Assembly: GCA_044228245.1 (NCBI GenBank)
Contig: JBGAVG010000003.1
Span: 1 to 64,000, forward strand
Reading direction: 5' to 3'
DNA: 64,000 bases
Source of the DNA: Methylotenera_A sp044228245
GTDB lineage: Bacteria; Pseudomonadota; Gammaproteobacteria; Burkholderiales; Methylophilaceae
Shown piece after piece: positions 42,799 to 51,693 of the stretch. The notes below the pieces were generated by a model. The model searched no databases. It was not told where the DNA came from and worked only from the letters and a program-made list of their open reading frames with translations. The position numbers and the translations under genes were made by a program. Positions within the stretch are counted from its first letter, which is position 1. Each line of letters opens with the position of its first letter.

Positions 42799-44184
42799 TT
42801 ATGCGAGGCCAAAAAGATTTAAAAAGAAATGCACCCGGGTAAAAAAAGGCGTGCCGCCTTTTAAATTCCAAATAAAAATCAGGCTAAAGAAAGTCCAAAC
42901 ACCAAAAATTCTCAAAATGCGAGCTGTAAGGGCTGTTGACAGAGGCTTACTGCCCTGGCGCTCCTTCCGTAGCATGGAAATATAGATTCCAATCGCTAAT
43001 AAAAAGGCATAGAAAAAATCGGAACGTGCAGAGTATATAACACCGAAAACATCTCCCTGAGCTAGCAAACTCTTTTTATTAAGCAGGTGATAATACATAT
43101 TGCCGACAAACGCTGCGGCAAACACTGCAGCAAATAACCGCAGGCGCGGCCACTTACGCAGTATGCCGCCTAGAGGCGAGTTTCCTAACTGCATGAACAC
43201 GGGGATAAAGAAAAAGTTTACCAGGAGCTCTTTGAAATAATAATAATAACGGTTCCAGAATTCATGTACCGACTCTGCCAGCAGTGGTTTGTAGGTGTTG
43301 CGGAACACATTGAAGCCAAAGAGCCGCAGCACAGCAATGACGCCGTGTCCATTGCGTGCAAGACGGAGCACTTGCCATACGAGTTCGCAGTAGATGCTAG
43401 CCCAGGATGTATAGCGCGGTGCCTCTGCCCCTTGCGTAACCAGCTGCGCTAGATTAGGGATCCCGATAGTGTACCCGCCCAGCGCACGGGTAACATGGTT
43501 TCCTGGCCCATAAAGAACGCCTTCCATTATGACAAGCCCCAGATGCCATAGGCATGCCAGGATAAGTAACTTGATGCCTGCTAGCTGTGACCGCGCCAGT
43601 TCCTCTTCTGTTTTTGCTTCAAATTTTGATAGGAATTCAAGCCCCTTTCCATATGGAGTATGGGTTCCGCCGAAGGCAGGAAAAAGGCAGATGAGTTGCT
43701 GGCTAAAGCTCGTTCCGACCGCCCGGCCATTTTGGCCAGAGTACAGCATGTAACCGCAGCGCCAGATAAGATTGGGAAAAAATAGCGCGACACCAAGCAT
43801 AACGGCTCGCCAAGGCCCGCATGTCGGTGTAGTGTTCCAGGCAATTGCGAGAAAACCCCAGAACAGCAAATGCAAGGTTAACTGCGGATGGCGCCGAATT
43901 GTAGTTGGCAGTGAGTTGAATCTTACGGTTGCTTGGTATATGAGCCAGACGATGCAAAAAATTGTCAGCACAACCAAAGCCGAGCCGAGCAGATCGTTTG
44001 GAGCCTCCCGAACTTTTTCCAAATATGAAAGAGGATTGCTCACAGCGACATAAATTGCTCCGGCTACCAAAATCGAACGGCGCCTGAATGGGGTCAGCCA
44101 CTTGAGCGCCCATCCCATCCGCGCATGCCACCAGGCAATGACTGCAGGATCTTCATGGAATTGTGTCAGGCGTTTTATTTCCAT
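42799..44184 (-). CDS. MBOAT-family membrane O-acyltransferase (DltB-like)
   Basis: The 461 residues contain about ten hydrophobic segments and an MBOAT-like core: ESVHEFWNRYYYYFKELLVNFF near 305-330 and FVGNMYYHLL near 368, whose His is the likely catalytic one. DltB-type enzymes move an acyl group from a carrier protein across the membrane to a glycan. The gene ends a three-gene minus-strand set after an adenylation enzyme and a carrier protein. The acceptor is unknown; Betaproteobacteria lack teichoic acid, so LPS, exopolysaccharide or another glycan may be modified. Confidence 0.75.
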   Translation of the reverse strand: MEIKRLTQFHEDPAVIAWWHARMGWALKWLTPFRRRSILVAGAIYVAVSNPLSYLEKVREAPNDLLGSALVVLTIFCIVWLIYQATVRFNSLPTTIRRHPQLTLHLLFWGFLAIAWNTTPTCGPWRAVMLGVALFFPNLIWRCGYMLYSGQNGRAVGTSFSQQLICLFPAFGGTHTPYGKGLEFLSKFEAKTEEELARSQLAGIKLLILACLWHLGLVIMEGVLYGPGNHVTRALGGYTIGIPNLAQLVTQGAEAPRYTSWASIYCELVWQVLRLARNGHGVIAVLRLFGFNVFRNTYKPLLAESVHEFWNRYYYYFKELLVNFFFIPVFMQLGNSPLGGILRKWPRLRLFAAVFAAAFVGNMYYHLLNKKSLLAQGDVFGVIYSARSDFFYAFLLAIGIYISMLRKERQGSKPLSTALTARILRIFGVWTFFSLIFIWNLKGGTPFFTRVHFFLNLFGLA

Positions 44185-44230
44185 AAGAACTATTAATTGC
44201 GACGCAGTAAGAAGTGGTTGCCAAGAAGTT

Positions 44231-44485
44231 TCAATGGGAGCCCGCTGTGCTCACTAATGACTCAATGGCTTGTACCGAATCAATTAGATCGACGTCGAAG
44301 TTCACATGGGCGAAGTTGACGCCAAACTCCTGTTCAAGATAGATGACTACACGGGTGATGGTCAGCGAGTCGAGTCGACCGCTACCGAACAGTGATGCAT
44401 CATCTTGAAATTCGGCCCGGTCACCTCGTTCGACGAGGCAGGATTGAAGGAAAGTTCGCAGTTTTGTTTTGTCGTTGATATCCAC
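44231..44485 (-). CDS. acyl/peptidyl carrier protein (DltC-like)
   Basis: An 84-residue carrier protein with the phosphopantetheine site LDSLTITRVV, Ser40. It is placed between the adenylation enzyme and the MBOAT gene (48 and 46 bp gaps), so it probably carries an activated amino acid thioester. A fatty acyl role is less likely in this context. Confidence 0.88.
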   Translation of the reverse strand: MDINDKTKLRTFLQSCLVERGDRAEFQDDASLFGSGRLDSLTITRVVIYLEQEFGVNFAHVNFDVDLIDSVQAIESLVSTAGSH

Positions 44486-44533
44486 GTTAGTTGGCTCCGG
44501 AAAGACTGGTAAGGAAAGATAGGCGCTCGTTTA

Positions 44534-46129
44534 TCACACTGTCCTTTGATCGAGAAATTGAACCAAGGCTCGCCTATCGATTTTCCCGCTCTGGTTGAAC
44601 GGCATATTGTCTACCGCAATTATGCGGCTTGGAACCATATAGCCGGGCAGATGGGTCTTTAGTTCAGCAATGATTTGTTGCGAATTAATCGATTGGGCGC
44701 CCACAAATGCAACAAGCCCTTGCGCAATGCCATCGACGACAGGCCATGCGACAGCAGCGGCGTTCCCGGCTTTGGAAACTGTCCTTAGGTACGCGTCGAC
44801 CTCTTCGAGTTCGATGCGATGCCCTAGTACTTTGACTTGATTGTCAATTCGACCAAGGCAGTGAAACCTACCGGAGGCGTCTTCCATCGCAAGATCACCG
44901 GTGAGATACCATCGCTTGCCGCCAATTGTTGGAAACCGCGCATCGGTGAGCTTAGGCGCGCTCAGGTAGCCGTCAGATAATTGGACGCCGGCGATTGCAA
45001 GTTCTCCAACAACCCCTGGCGCAACGAACTCAAGGTCGGCATCAACAATTGCGGCTTCGTTCCCAGGCATAGGAACCCCGATGGAAACGAAGTCACGGCC
45101 GGGTGTCAATGGTATAGGGGCTGATACAGATTGCCTGAGGCAGAAAACTGTTACCTCGGTCGGACCGTAGAAATTTTCGATAATGCTGTTTGGTGCTGCG
45201 GCCTGCCAGGCAGTGACTATGGTTTCCGGCAACTGCTCACCGCCAAAGACGCTAATGCGAAGATCTGGCAAGGCATTGGGTGCAAGCGCTTTTATTTGTT
45301 TAAGCATCCCTGCAAGAGAGGGCACCGAGAACCAGACTGTCAGTTGCCGGTCTCTCGAAAACTTGACGGCGCTCATTACGCGACTCGCTGGTAACACATG
45401 GAGAGAAGCTCCTGCCTGCCATGTTGTGAACATGTTGTGAAGAGATACGTCAAAGGTGAGTTCCAGCGTTTCGATGGCTCTGTCCGAAGCCTGCAGGCCC
45501 AATAGCGAAGTCACGGTCTCGACGTAGTGCCGGATAGAACCGCAAGAAATGATGACCCCTTTCGGAACCCCCGTAGTTCCCGACGTGAAAATGATGTAGG
45601 CAGGGTCGCATGCCGCCATCATGGCGGGCTCACTTTGTTCAACGGCAGGCAACGCATCGATATCGTAGAATTCGACGCCACTGTGGTTCTCGCCCTGGTA
45701 CTGCTTGGCACCAGGAACTAATACAAGCGGCGGGCAGGCCGACAACACCTGTTTCGTTAGCAGTTTCGCGCCTTCGGCATCTGCAATAAGCGCCGAAAGA
45801 TTGCAGAGCGAAAGGATCGTAAGTATCCGTTCCTCAGGAAGTTTAGTGCCAATCGGAATATAGGTCGCGCCGGCCCAGCTTGCGCCGAGCACAGCCATAC
45901 ATGCCAGGGCACTGCGCGAAGCGAGAATGCCGACCCGGGGGGGCTGACCATCCGTTTGTGACCATGCTGAGCTTTGCCTGATGCAGGCAGCAATTGCAGC
46001 AGCGCTCTCGGCAAGTTGTCCATAAGATAGCTCTCGTCCTTCTGATGCGACTGCAAGATTGTGTGGATTCGAGAGGCTGTGGCGATAAACGGCGTTTGAT
46101 AGATTTTGATTCAGGTGTATTCCCTCCAT
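44534..46129 (-). CDS. amino-acid adenylation enzyme (DltA/NRPS A-domain-like)
   Basis: A 531-residue AMP-forming ligase with the A-domain cores: YIIFTSGTTGVPKG (A3, about 178-191), FDVS (A4, Asp227 that holds the substrate amine), NFYGPTEVTVF (A5), YLTGD (A7), GRIDNQVKVLGHRIELEEVD (A8, split) and NQSGKIDRRAL (A10 with the catalytic Lys). It would load an amino acid onto the adjacent carrier protein. The DltA-specific Cys of FLFCGE is replaced here by Gly296 (SVFGGE), so D-alanine may not be the substrate. Start ATG 46129 overlaps no neighbour. Confidence 0.85.
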   Translation of the reverse strand: MEGIHLNQNLSNAVYRHSLSNPHNLAVASEGRELSYGQLAESAAAIAACIRQSSAWSQTDGQPPRVGILASRSALACMAVLGASWAGATYIPIGTKLPEERILTILSLCNLSALIADAEGAKLLTKQVLSACPPLVLVPGAKQYQGENHSGVEFYDIDALPAVEQSEPAMMAACDPAYIIFTSGTTGVPKGVIISCGSIRHYVETVTSLLGLQASDRAIETLELTFDVSLHNMFTTWQAGASLHVLPASRVMSAVKFSRDRQLTVWFSVPSLAGMLKQIKALAPNALPDLRISVFGGEQLPETIVTAWQAAAPNSIIENFYGPTEVTVFCLRQSVSAPIPLTPGRDFVSIGVPMPGNEAAIVDADLEFVAPGVVGELAIAGVQLSDGYLSAPKLTDARFPTIGGKRWYLTGDLAMEDASGRFHCLGRIDNQVKVLGHRIELEEVDAYLRTVSKAGNAAAVAWPVVDGIAQGLVAFVGAQSINSQQIIAELKTHLPGYMVPSRIIAVDNMPFNQSGKIDRRALVQFLDQRTV

Positions 46130-46450
46130 GCTGAATAATCCTGCCTATACATCTTCCAACTCCCCCCTTTCAGCACAATTTTTTATTATTTCATTCACCA
46201 TATGAAAGAATTCTACTAAATTCAACAGCATCTCTACAAGGCAGGCGGCTCAATTGACGGTGTAGCCTTACACCTGGTTTCCCAAAATCACTCTTGCCAC
46301 GATTGGCTTGTTCCACCATTAAAATGTCATCTGCCTGTCATTCGCCATCAATTAGTTCAAACGTTGAAAGCCGCTAGATGAAAATATACTCAATTTTCTC
46401 CAATATACACAACGATTTGAAAGGATAAAATCAGGGCACGCACGTAGTGT
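46130..46450. other. gene-poor stretch upstream of the Dlt-like operon
   Basis: No gene is supported here. A 49-codon minus-strand frame (46190-46339) between stops, with NRGKSDFGKPGVRLHRQ, has no start or known family. The operon promoter is presumably here, but I could not assign -35/-10 boxes with confidence. Confidence 0.4.
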
Positions 46451-46454
46451 CCTG

Positions 46455-46670
46455 CTCCATACTTGTTGAGCCTCTTGGCATCGTTAAGTTGGAACGAGTT
46501 CTGACTAACTGAAAGAACTAGGGGTTGGAAAACGCGCTCTATGGTTGATCGGTATGCAAAATTCGCAACGGAGCATTTAGCAAAAGCGGCGAATCGAATT
46601 GATCATTTTGGGCAAGATAACGTGATTGAATTGTCACGTTTTGGTCACGTTCACCAAGTAAAAAGGGCTT
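46455..46670 (+). pseudogene. decayed tyrosine integrase, C-terminal fragment
   Basis: Translating the plus strand gives LHTC*ASWHR*VGTSSD*LKELG, then after a one-base deletion WKTRSMVDRYAKFATEHLAKAAN. This is the end of a phage-type integrase (LRHTWASWH...LKELGGWKT..MVDRYA). Three stops and a frameshift show it is dead. The catalytic Arg of LRHT is already Leu. It lies 28 bp from the 3' end of tRNA-Phe, a usual integrase target, and upstream of the Dlt-like cassette. Confidence 0.8.
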
Positions 46671-46697
46671 AGTTAAAAACTAAACCCTTATCAATAC

Positions 46698-46773
<76 letters not shown>

Positions 46774-46985
46774 AGCGTGAAATAGTAGATAACTATTTGC
46801 AAGTCGCGCATTATAGCAAACTTAACCAAATATTGGCATAAGGAGGCACAATTAAATTAAAAACTAAGGTGGTCAAATCAAAATAATTGCACTATGATGA
46901 TATTGGCAGGCTGGAAATTGTTGGTGGCCATTCATTCACTAAGACCTGGTTTCATCAATCTAATAAAACAAAGAAGGAGAACTAA

Positions 46986-47486
46986 ATGGGCATGTTTTCA
47001 TTTATTAAAGAAGCAGGAGAAAAACTGTTTGGTATTGGGGAGGCAAAAGCAACTGAAGAAGTTGCAAAAAAAGACCCGACGCCGGTGAACGTAGAGGCAG
47101 CCAATAAAGCAGCTGCAAATGCGATTGCCAACTATGTGGCAAAAATGAATTTAACGGCGGATGGCCTGACGATTGGTTTTGATGGCGCCTCGGGTACGGT
47201 TATTGTGCAAGGCATGGCAGCAGATCAGGCTACCAAAGAGAAAATTCTGTTGTGCTGCGGGAATGTAGCGGGTGTTGAACATGTGCAGGATCAGCTCGGC
47301 GTGATTCAAGCAGAGGCTGAGCCACAGTTTTACACGGTGGTGCGTGGCGATACGCTGTCAAAAATCGCCAAAGAGTTTTACGGCAATGCCAATGCGTATA
47401 TGAAAATATTTGAAGCCAATAAGCCGATGTTAAGCCATCCGGACAAAATTTACCCTGGCCAGATGCTACGCATTCCACCACAGTAA
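46986..47486 (+). CDS. kbp: BON-LysM protein, Kbp-like (YgaU)
   Basis: The 166-residue protein has a BON domain (about 35-105, LTADGLTIGFDGASGTVIVQGMA, split) and a C-terminal LysM domain (about 115-165, YTVVRGDTLSKIAKEFYGN, YPGQMLRIP). E. coli Kbp is a cytoplasmic K+-binding protein of this architecture; no signal peptide is present here either. AGAAGGAG precedes ATG 46986. A small lipoprotein gene follows after 20 bp. Confidence 0.9.
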   Translation: MGMFSFIKEAGEKLFGIGEAKATEEVAKKDPTPVNVEAANKAAANAIANYVAKMNLTADGLTIGFDGASGTVIVQGMAADQATKEKILLCCGNVAGVEHVQDQLGVIQAEAEPQFYTVVRGDTLSKIAKEFYGNANAYMKIFEANKPMLSHPDKIYPGQMLRIPPQ

Positions 47487-47506
47487 TATAATTTAGGAGA
47501 AACGAC

Positions 47507-47797
47507 ATGAATACATTTTTACGCACTTTGCTAGTAGGTTTGCTTGCCGCAGCATTTACCGTGGCATGCAGTAAAAAAACAGAAGAGGCTGCAGACGCAG
47601 CCAAAACTGAAATGAGCGAAGCGGTGGATGCGACCAAGGATGCTGCGGCGACTGCTGCAACTGAAGCAAAAGGCGCTGTGACGGATGCTGCAAAGGATGC
47701 GGCGAAGGCTACATCAGAGGCGGTCGCTGAGGCCAAGGAAGAAGCGGTTGATGCTGTGCAAGCAGCAAAAGATGCTGCAGCTGCCGCCGCAAAATAA
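47507..47797 (+). CDS. small Ala/Lys/Glu-rich lipoprotein
   Basis: The 96-residue product has a lipoprotein signal (MNTFLRTLLVGLLAAAFTVAC, cleavage before Cys21), then a repeated amphipathic pattern such as AAKDAAKATSEAVAEAKEE, typical of coiled-coil or LEA-like helices. It may be a small outer-membrane-associated lipoprotein of envelope stress. The gene has a GGAG ribosome site and probably shares a transcript with kbp. Confidence 0.75.
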   Translation: MNTFLRTLLVGLLAAAFTVACSKKTEEAADAAKTEMSEAVDATKDAAATAATEAKGAVTDAAKDAAKATSEAVAEAKEEAVDAVQAAKDAAAAAAK

Positions 47798-47817
47798 TTC
47801 TTTTTTTCTAGCTTAAT

Positions 47818-47850
47818 ACCCGTAAAGCCAATCGGTTTTGCGGGTTTTTC
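47818..47850 (+). terminator. intrinsic terminator after the small lipoprotein gene
   Basis: ACCCGTAAAGCC and GGTTTTGCGGGT form a stem with one or two mismatches, followed by a T-run. It ends the kbp unit upstream of cobT. Confidence 0.8.
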
Positions 47851-47866
47851 ATTTAAACTTGTCAGT

Positions 47867-48907
47867 ATGACAAGTTATGAGATATTGCCACTGGATGGCA
47901 ACTTAAATGCAGTGCTGCAGCAAAAAATTGACCAAAAAACCAAGCCGCTTGGCGCACTTGGCCGGCTGGAGGAAATCGCCCTGAAAATAGGGCAAATTCA
48001 AAACACATTAACACCTCAACTCAACCAACCAGCCATGTTAGTTTTTGCAGGTGATCATGGCATTGCGGAAAGTGGCGTCAGTCCTTATCCGCAAGCGGTG
48101 ACTGCACAAATGGTACACAACTTCCTGGCGGGCGGGGCATGTATTAACGTATTCGCTAAACAGGGCAACATGCAATTGCGAATCGTGGATGCGGGCGTGA
48201 ATTATCAGTTTGAATCTCATCCGGATTTAACGGATGCCAAAATTAGCATGGGCACATGCAATTTCTTGCAAGAACCAGCGATGACCATGGCCCAGTGTGA
48301 GCAAGCACTCACTGTTGGTGCAGAGCTTTCAAAAAAAGAGGTTGATGCTGGTTGTAATGTGCTTGGATTTGGTGAAATGGGCATCGCCAATACATCATCG
48401 GCAAGTTGTCTGATGAGTGTATTGTGCGACCTGCCTTTGGAATCATGTATAGGACGCGGCACGGGACTGGATGATAATGGACTGGCCAAAAAAGCAGAGA
48501 TTCTTAAACAGGCGATAGCGACACATCAGATTAATGACAAAAATGTTTTGGGCGCGCTCGCCACTTTTGGCGGTTTTGAGATCGCCATGATGACAGGCGC
48601 GATGCTAGGCGCGGCTAAACACAAGGCGGTATTATTGATTGATGGGTTTATTGCCACGACCGCGCTGCTTGTGGCAAGCAAGTTGCAGCCTAATGTTCTG
48701 CAGTATTGCATATTTTCACACTGTTCAGGCGAGGCAGGGCATCGCAAGCTGTTAGATTATTTGGATGCCAAACCTTTGTTAGATTTAGGCATGCGGTTAG
48801 GCGAAGGCACTGGGGCGGCGTTGGCTTATCCGCTTATTCAAGCGGCAGTTAATTTTTTGAATGATATGGCATCATTTGAAAGTGCTGGTGTAAGCGAAAA
48901 ATGTTAG
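47867..48907 (+). CDS. cobT: nicotinate-nucleotide-dimethylbenzimidazole phosphoribosyltransferase CobT
   Basis: CobT makes alpha-ribazole 5'-phosphate, the lower-ligand nucleotide of B12. The 346 residues include KTKPLGALGRLEEIALKIGQIQ (split), VFAGDHGIAESGVSPYP, and the C-terminal GEGTGAALAYPLIQAA that holds the catalytic Glu. It overlaps cobS by seven bases, so the two are co-translated. Together with cobS, cobC and cobU it completes nucleotide-loop assembly. Confidence 0.96.
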   Translation: MTSYEILPLDGNLNAVLQQKIDQKTKPLGALGRLEEIALKIGQIQNTLTPQLNQPAMLVFAGDHGIAESGVSPYPQAVTAQMVHNFLAGGACINVFAKQGNMQLRIVDAGVNYQFESHPDLTDAKISMGTCNFLQEPAMTMAQCEQALTVGAELSKKEVDAGCNVLGFGEMGIANTSSASCLMSVLCDLPLESCIGRGTGLDDNGLAKKAEILKQAIATHQINDKNVLGALATFGGFEIAMMTGAMLGAAKHKAVLLIDGFIATTALLVASKLQPNVLQYCIFSHCSGEAGHRKLLDYLDAKPLLDLGMRLGEGTGAALAYPLIQAAVNFLNDMASFESAGVSEKC

Positions 48908-49707
48908 CTATAGCAAAAAACGAATGGCGCTTCTTTTTGCTTGCGCTGGGTTTTTTTACACGCATCCCGGTACCCAATTATGCTGATTTTCAGGAAAGCG
49001 ATCTCAACTATTCAGCTAAATATTTTCCTTTGATTGGCATCATTGTCGGCTTGGTTGGCGCTTTTAGTTTCTATCTAAGCAGTTTTATTTTTCCGCAAAC
49101 AATAGCTGTATTAATCAGCATGGCAAGCACCATCTACCTCACAGGCACATTTCATGAGGATGGCTTGGCAGATAGTGCCGATGGCCTGGGCGGAGGGTGG
49201 GGTCGCGAGCAAATACTCACTATCATGCAAGACTCGCGGCTTGGCACTTATGGCGCAGCCGCTCTGTTTTTAATGCTGTTTGCAAAATTCCAAACACTTG
49301 CATTGCTACATCCGGCCTTTATCCCATCTGTGCTAATTGCAGGCCATGCGCTCAGTCGTTTATGCGCAGTCTGGTTGATGGCGGCGGCAGAGTACGTTAA
49401 ACCGGAAGGAAAATCAAAGCCGCTCGCCACCAAAACCGGGCTGGGAGGCCTGGTTGTAGCTAATCTGTTTGGCTTGTTGCCGGTATCAGCGATGACCGCT
49501 GTATTGCTAGTAAGCAATCACTCGCATTTAATCATCGTTAAATTTGTGTTGATGGCATTTTTGCCTGTGCTGGCAAGCTGGCTATGGTGGCGTGCCAAGT
49601 TATTGAAAAATCTGGGAGGATATACGGGTGATTGTCTGGGAGCCGCGCAACAAATCACGGAATTGGCATTTTATTTGGGCGTGTTGGCCTGGAGTGTGCG
49701 GCTTTGA
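48901..49707 (+). CDS. cobS: adenosylcobinamide-GDP ribazoletransferase CobS
   Basis: CobS is an integral-membrane enzyme joining adenosylcobinamide-GDP and alpha-ribazole, the last step of B12 assembly. The 268 residues show several hydrophobic helices and the metal/nucleotide motif TGTFHEDGLADSADGLGGGW. The stop overlaps the cobC start (TTGA). Confidence 0.96.
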   Translation: MLAIAKNEWRFFLLALGFFTRIPVPNYADFQESDLNYSAKYFPLIGIIVGLVGAFSFYLSSFIFPQTIAVLISMASTIYLTGTFHEDGLADSADGLGGGWGREQILTIMQDSRLGTYGAAALFLMLFAKFQTLALLHPAFIPSVLIAGHALSRLCAVWLMAAAEYVKPEGKSKPLATKTGLGGLVVANLFGLLPVSAMTAVLLVSNHSHLIIVKFVLMAFLPVLASWLWWRAKLLKNLGGYTGDCLGAAQQITELAFYLGVLAWSVRL

Positions 49708-50270
49708 GGCTTTATCTAATCCGCCATACTTCGCTGCAAATTGGTTCTGGCATTTGCTACGGGCAAAGCGATATTGATGTCGCCGCCAGCTTTGTAGATG
49801 AAGTAAACCAATTGAAAGCGAAACTTGCTGAGGTGAGTTTCGTTGCCGTTTATACCAGCCCGCTGCAACGTTGCTCCAAGCTAGCTCAGGCGCTGGATTT
49901 AGGAGAATACATAGAAGACCGCCGTTTACTGGAGCTCAGTTTTGGCGATTGGGAAATGAACGCCTGGAACGATATTCCTCGAAATATTTTTGATGAATGG
50001 GCACACGATTACGCTAACAAAGCCCCGCCCAATGGCGAGACCTTCAGTCAATTGCAGCAACGCGGATTGCATTTTTTAGAAGAAATTTTGCAACAACATG
50101 CTGGTCAGAATATCGCTGTTGTAACGCATGGAGGCATGATTCGCGCGCTATTGGCGCATGTGCTCAACATGGAGCTGAAAGGTTTATTCCGCTTTTTGAT
50201 AGATCACGCCAGCGTGACACAGTTGGATTTTAGCGCAGAAGTACCCAGGATTAATTTCGTCAATCTTTAG
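49704..50270 (+). CDS. cobC: alpha-ribazole phosphatase CobC (histidine phosphatase family)
   Basis: The 188-residue phosphatase starts at TTG 49704 (LRLYLIRHTSL), overlapping the cobS stop; an earlier in-frame start at 49632 lies inside cobS. The active-site motif LIRHT and the second His in AVVTHGGMIRALL are present. It removes phosphate from alpha-ribazole phosphate or cobalamin phosphate. The identity rests on the cobT-cobS context. Confidence 0.88.
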   Translation: MRLYLIRHTSLQIGSGICYGQSDIDVAASFVDEVNQLKAKLAEVSFVAVYTSPLQRCSKLAQALDLGEYIEDRRLLELSFGDWEMNAWNDIPRNIFDEWAHDYANKAPPNGETFSQLQQRGLHFLEEILQQHAGQNIAVVTHGGMIRALLAHVLNMELKGLFRFLIDHASVTQLDFSAEVPRINFVNL

Positions 50271-50273
50271 TCT

Positions 50274-50477
50274 TTAGACGACATGAATCGTATTATCAAG
50301 GCATTCTACAATTTGCCCTTTACGGATTTTGGCGGTTTTGCGCAATTCAACCTTGCCATCCACTTTTACAATACCGTCCGCCACCATCGTCTTGCCCTGA
50401 CCACCGCTTTGGGCAATACCCACAAGTTTAAGCAAGTTGCAAAGCTCGATAAACTCACCTTTTAATTCAAAATCCAT
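50274..50477 (-). CDS. S4-domain RNA-binding protein (YbcJ-like)
   Basis: A 67-residue single S4 domain: ELCNLLKLVGIAQSGGQGK, MVADGIVKVDGKVELRKTAKIRKGQIVE (broken here). YbcJ-like proteins bind RNA with unknown target. It sits between cobC (3 bp, convergent) and cobU. Confidence 0.87.
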   Translation of the reverse strand: MDFELKGEFIELCNLLKLVGIAQSGGQGKTMVADGIVKVDGKVELRKTAKIRKGQIVECLDNTIHVV

Positions 50478-50493
50478 AAGATTTTAACCTCGG

Positions 50494-51027
50494 TTAGCCC
50501 TTTAATTTAAGTGGCAAGCCAGCAGCAATAAATACCACTGAATTTGCTATTTCTGCAACAGCCTGGTTTAAGCGGCCTTGTTCGTCCTGAAACTGGCGGT
50601 TGATTTCACCCAAAGGCACGATGCCCATGCCGACTTCATTGCTGACCAAAATTATAGTCCCAGCAAGTGTGGGCAAAAGCGTTAAAAAAGCCTCACGCTC
50701 CAGTTGCCAGTTTGAATCTTTAGGTGGGTTACAGTCGGTGCATATCCATTGCGCCAGCCATACGGTCAGACAATCGACAATCAAACATTGATTCGGCTGG
50801 GCCAAGCGGCTAAGTGTTTGCGCGATGCGATGCGGTTCCTCTACTAACGCCCAACTGACCGGGCGTCTATCTTTGTGATGCTGCACACGCGCTTTAAACT
50901 CATCATCGTATACTTGCGCGGTAGCAATATAGGTAACAGGCAAGTCTGTTTCTAGTGCCAGCTTCTCGGCATAGCTGCTTTTGCCAGAGCGTGCACCGCC
51001 TAAAACTAATGTGATGTTATTTATCAT
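50494..51027 (-). CDS. cobU: adenosylcobinamide kinase/guanylyltransferase CobU
   Basis: CobU phosphorylates adenosylcobinamide and adds GMP, activating it for CobS. The 177 residues have P-loop GGARSGKS (10-17), HHKDRRPVSWALVEEP with the guanylylated His, and VSNEVGMGIVPLGEINRQFQD (split). It is on the opposite strand to cobT-cobS-cobC but completes the pathway. A terminator separates it from btuM upstream. Confidence 0.95.
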   Translation of the reverse strand: MINNITLVLGGARSGKSSYAEKLALETDLPVTYIATAQVYDDEFKARVQHHKDRRPVSWALVEEPHRIAQTLSRLAQPNQCLIVDCLTVWLAQWICTDCNPPKDSNWQLEREAFLTLLPTLAGTIILVSNEVGMGIVPLGEINRQFQDEQGRLNQAVAEIANSVVFIAAGLPLKLKG

Positions 51028-51036
51028 GTTTTAATA

Positions 51037-51067
51037 AAAAAGCCGCTTAAATTTTAAGCGGCTTTTC
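51037..51067 (-). terminator. intrinsic terminator between btuM and cobU
   Basis: AAAAGCCGCTTAAA and TTTAAGCGGCTTTT form a near-perfect hairpin with A/T-runs on both sides. It would end btuB-btuM transcription before cobU. Confidence 0.85.
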
Positions 51068-51081
51068 ATTGCTTTTAGGTA

Positions 51082-51654
51082 CTAAACTTTCGATGTTTGC
51101 ACATGTTTAATGCTGCGAAACAGCGCAACACTCAGCCAGACAATAGCGAAGTACATTGCTGCAAAACCCATCCAGCTTGGCAAATATTCCCAGCCATGTT
51201 GCATGGATTCAACCAGACTTTGCGCAGGGAAGCGGCCAGAGAACAAGTAATAAGTTTGTGTAGAAATGACAAACGCCACAAATGTTGTGAACATGCTCAC
51301 CGCAGCATAAATGGCTATATTTTTAGTGGCAAAAGTATCTTGTCGTTTACCTAGCCATAAGCCGCCCAGCCACATTGCGCCATAACTTGGAATTAATCCC
51401 CAGTAGCCATTGGTGAGGCAAAAGCCTTGTGCAGGGTCAAGCGCGGCGGCGCCAAAATCAATGCAGGTTGCCAATATAAAAAATGCCGCAAACCAACCCG
51501 CACGCTTCAACCACAAGCCGCCCAGCAAAAACAACACTAAACTTGCATCGGGCAGATTAAAAGGCGTAAGCGTATGGCTACCGCGGGTGAGCAACATAAA
51601 AAACGCGAGTGCTGCGGCAATTAATAGAGGTTTGGTGATTTGTGACATATTCAT
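51082..51654 (-). CDS. btuM: BtuM-like cobalamin transporter
   Basis: The 190-residue membrane protein from ATG 51654 has about six hydrophobic segments and resembles solitary ECF S-component-like BtuM, in which a membrane Cys (Cys80 in the Thiobacillus protein) binds and decyanates cobalamin. Here Cys79 lies in DPAQGFCLTNGYWGLIPSYG. ATG 51654 has GGAG seven bases upstream, whereas ATG 51684 has none. It follows btuB by 39 bp, behind the B12 riboswitch. No ECF ATPase genes are near, as expected for BtuM. Confidence 0.8.
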   Translation of the reverse strand: MNMSQITKPLLIAAALAFFMLLTRGSHTLTPFNLPDASLVLFLLGGLWLKRAGWFAAFFILATCIDFGAAALDPAQGFCLTNGYWGLIPSYGAMWLGGLWLGKRQDTFATKNIAIYAAVSMFTTFVAFVISTQTYYLFSGRFPAQSLVESMQHGWEYLPSWMGFAAMYFAIVWLSVALFRSIKHVQTSKV

Positions 51655-51693
51655 AATTTTCTCCAGCTTCATGTTTGTCATCATAACATTTTT

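Noticed and set aside
46190..46339. Short minus-strand frame with NRGKSDFGKPGVRLHRQ
   Set aside because: No start codon in frame near its 5' end, no ribosome site, and no family that I recognise; it may be random or a remnant too short to judge.
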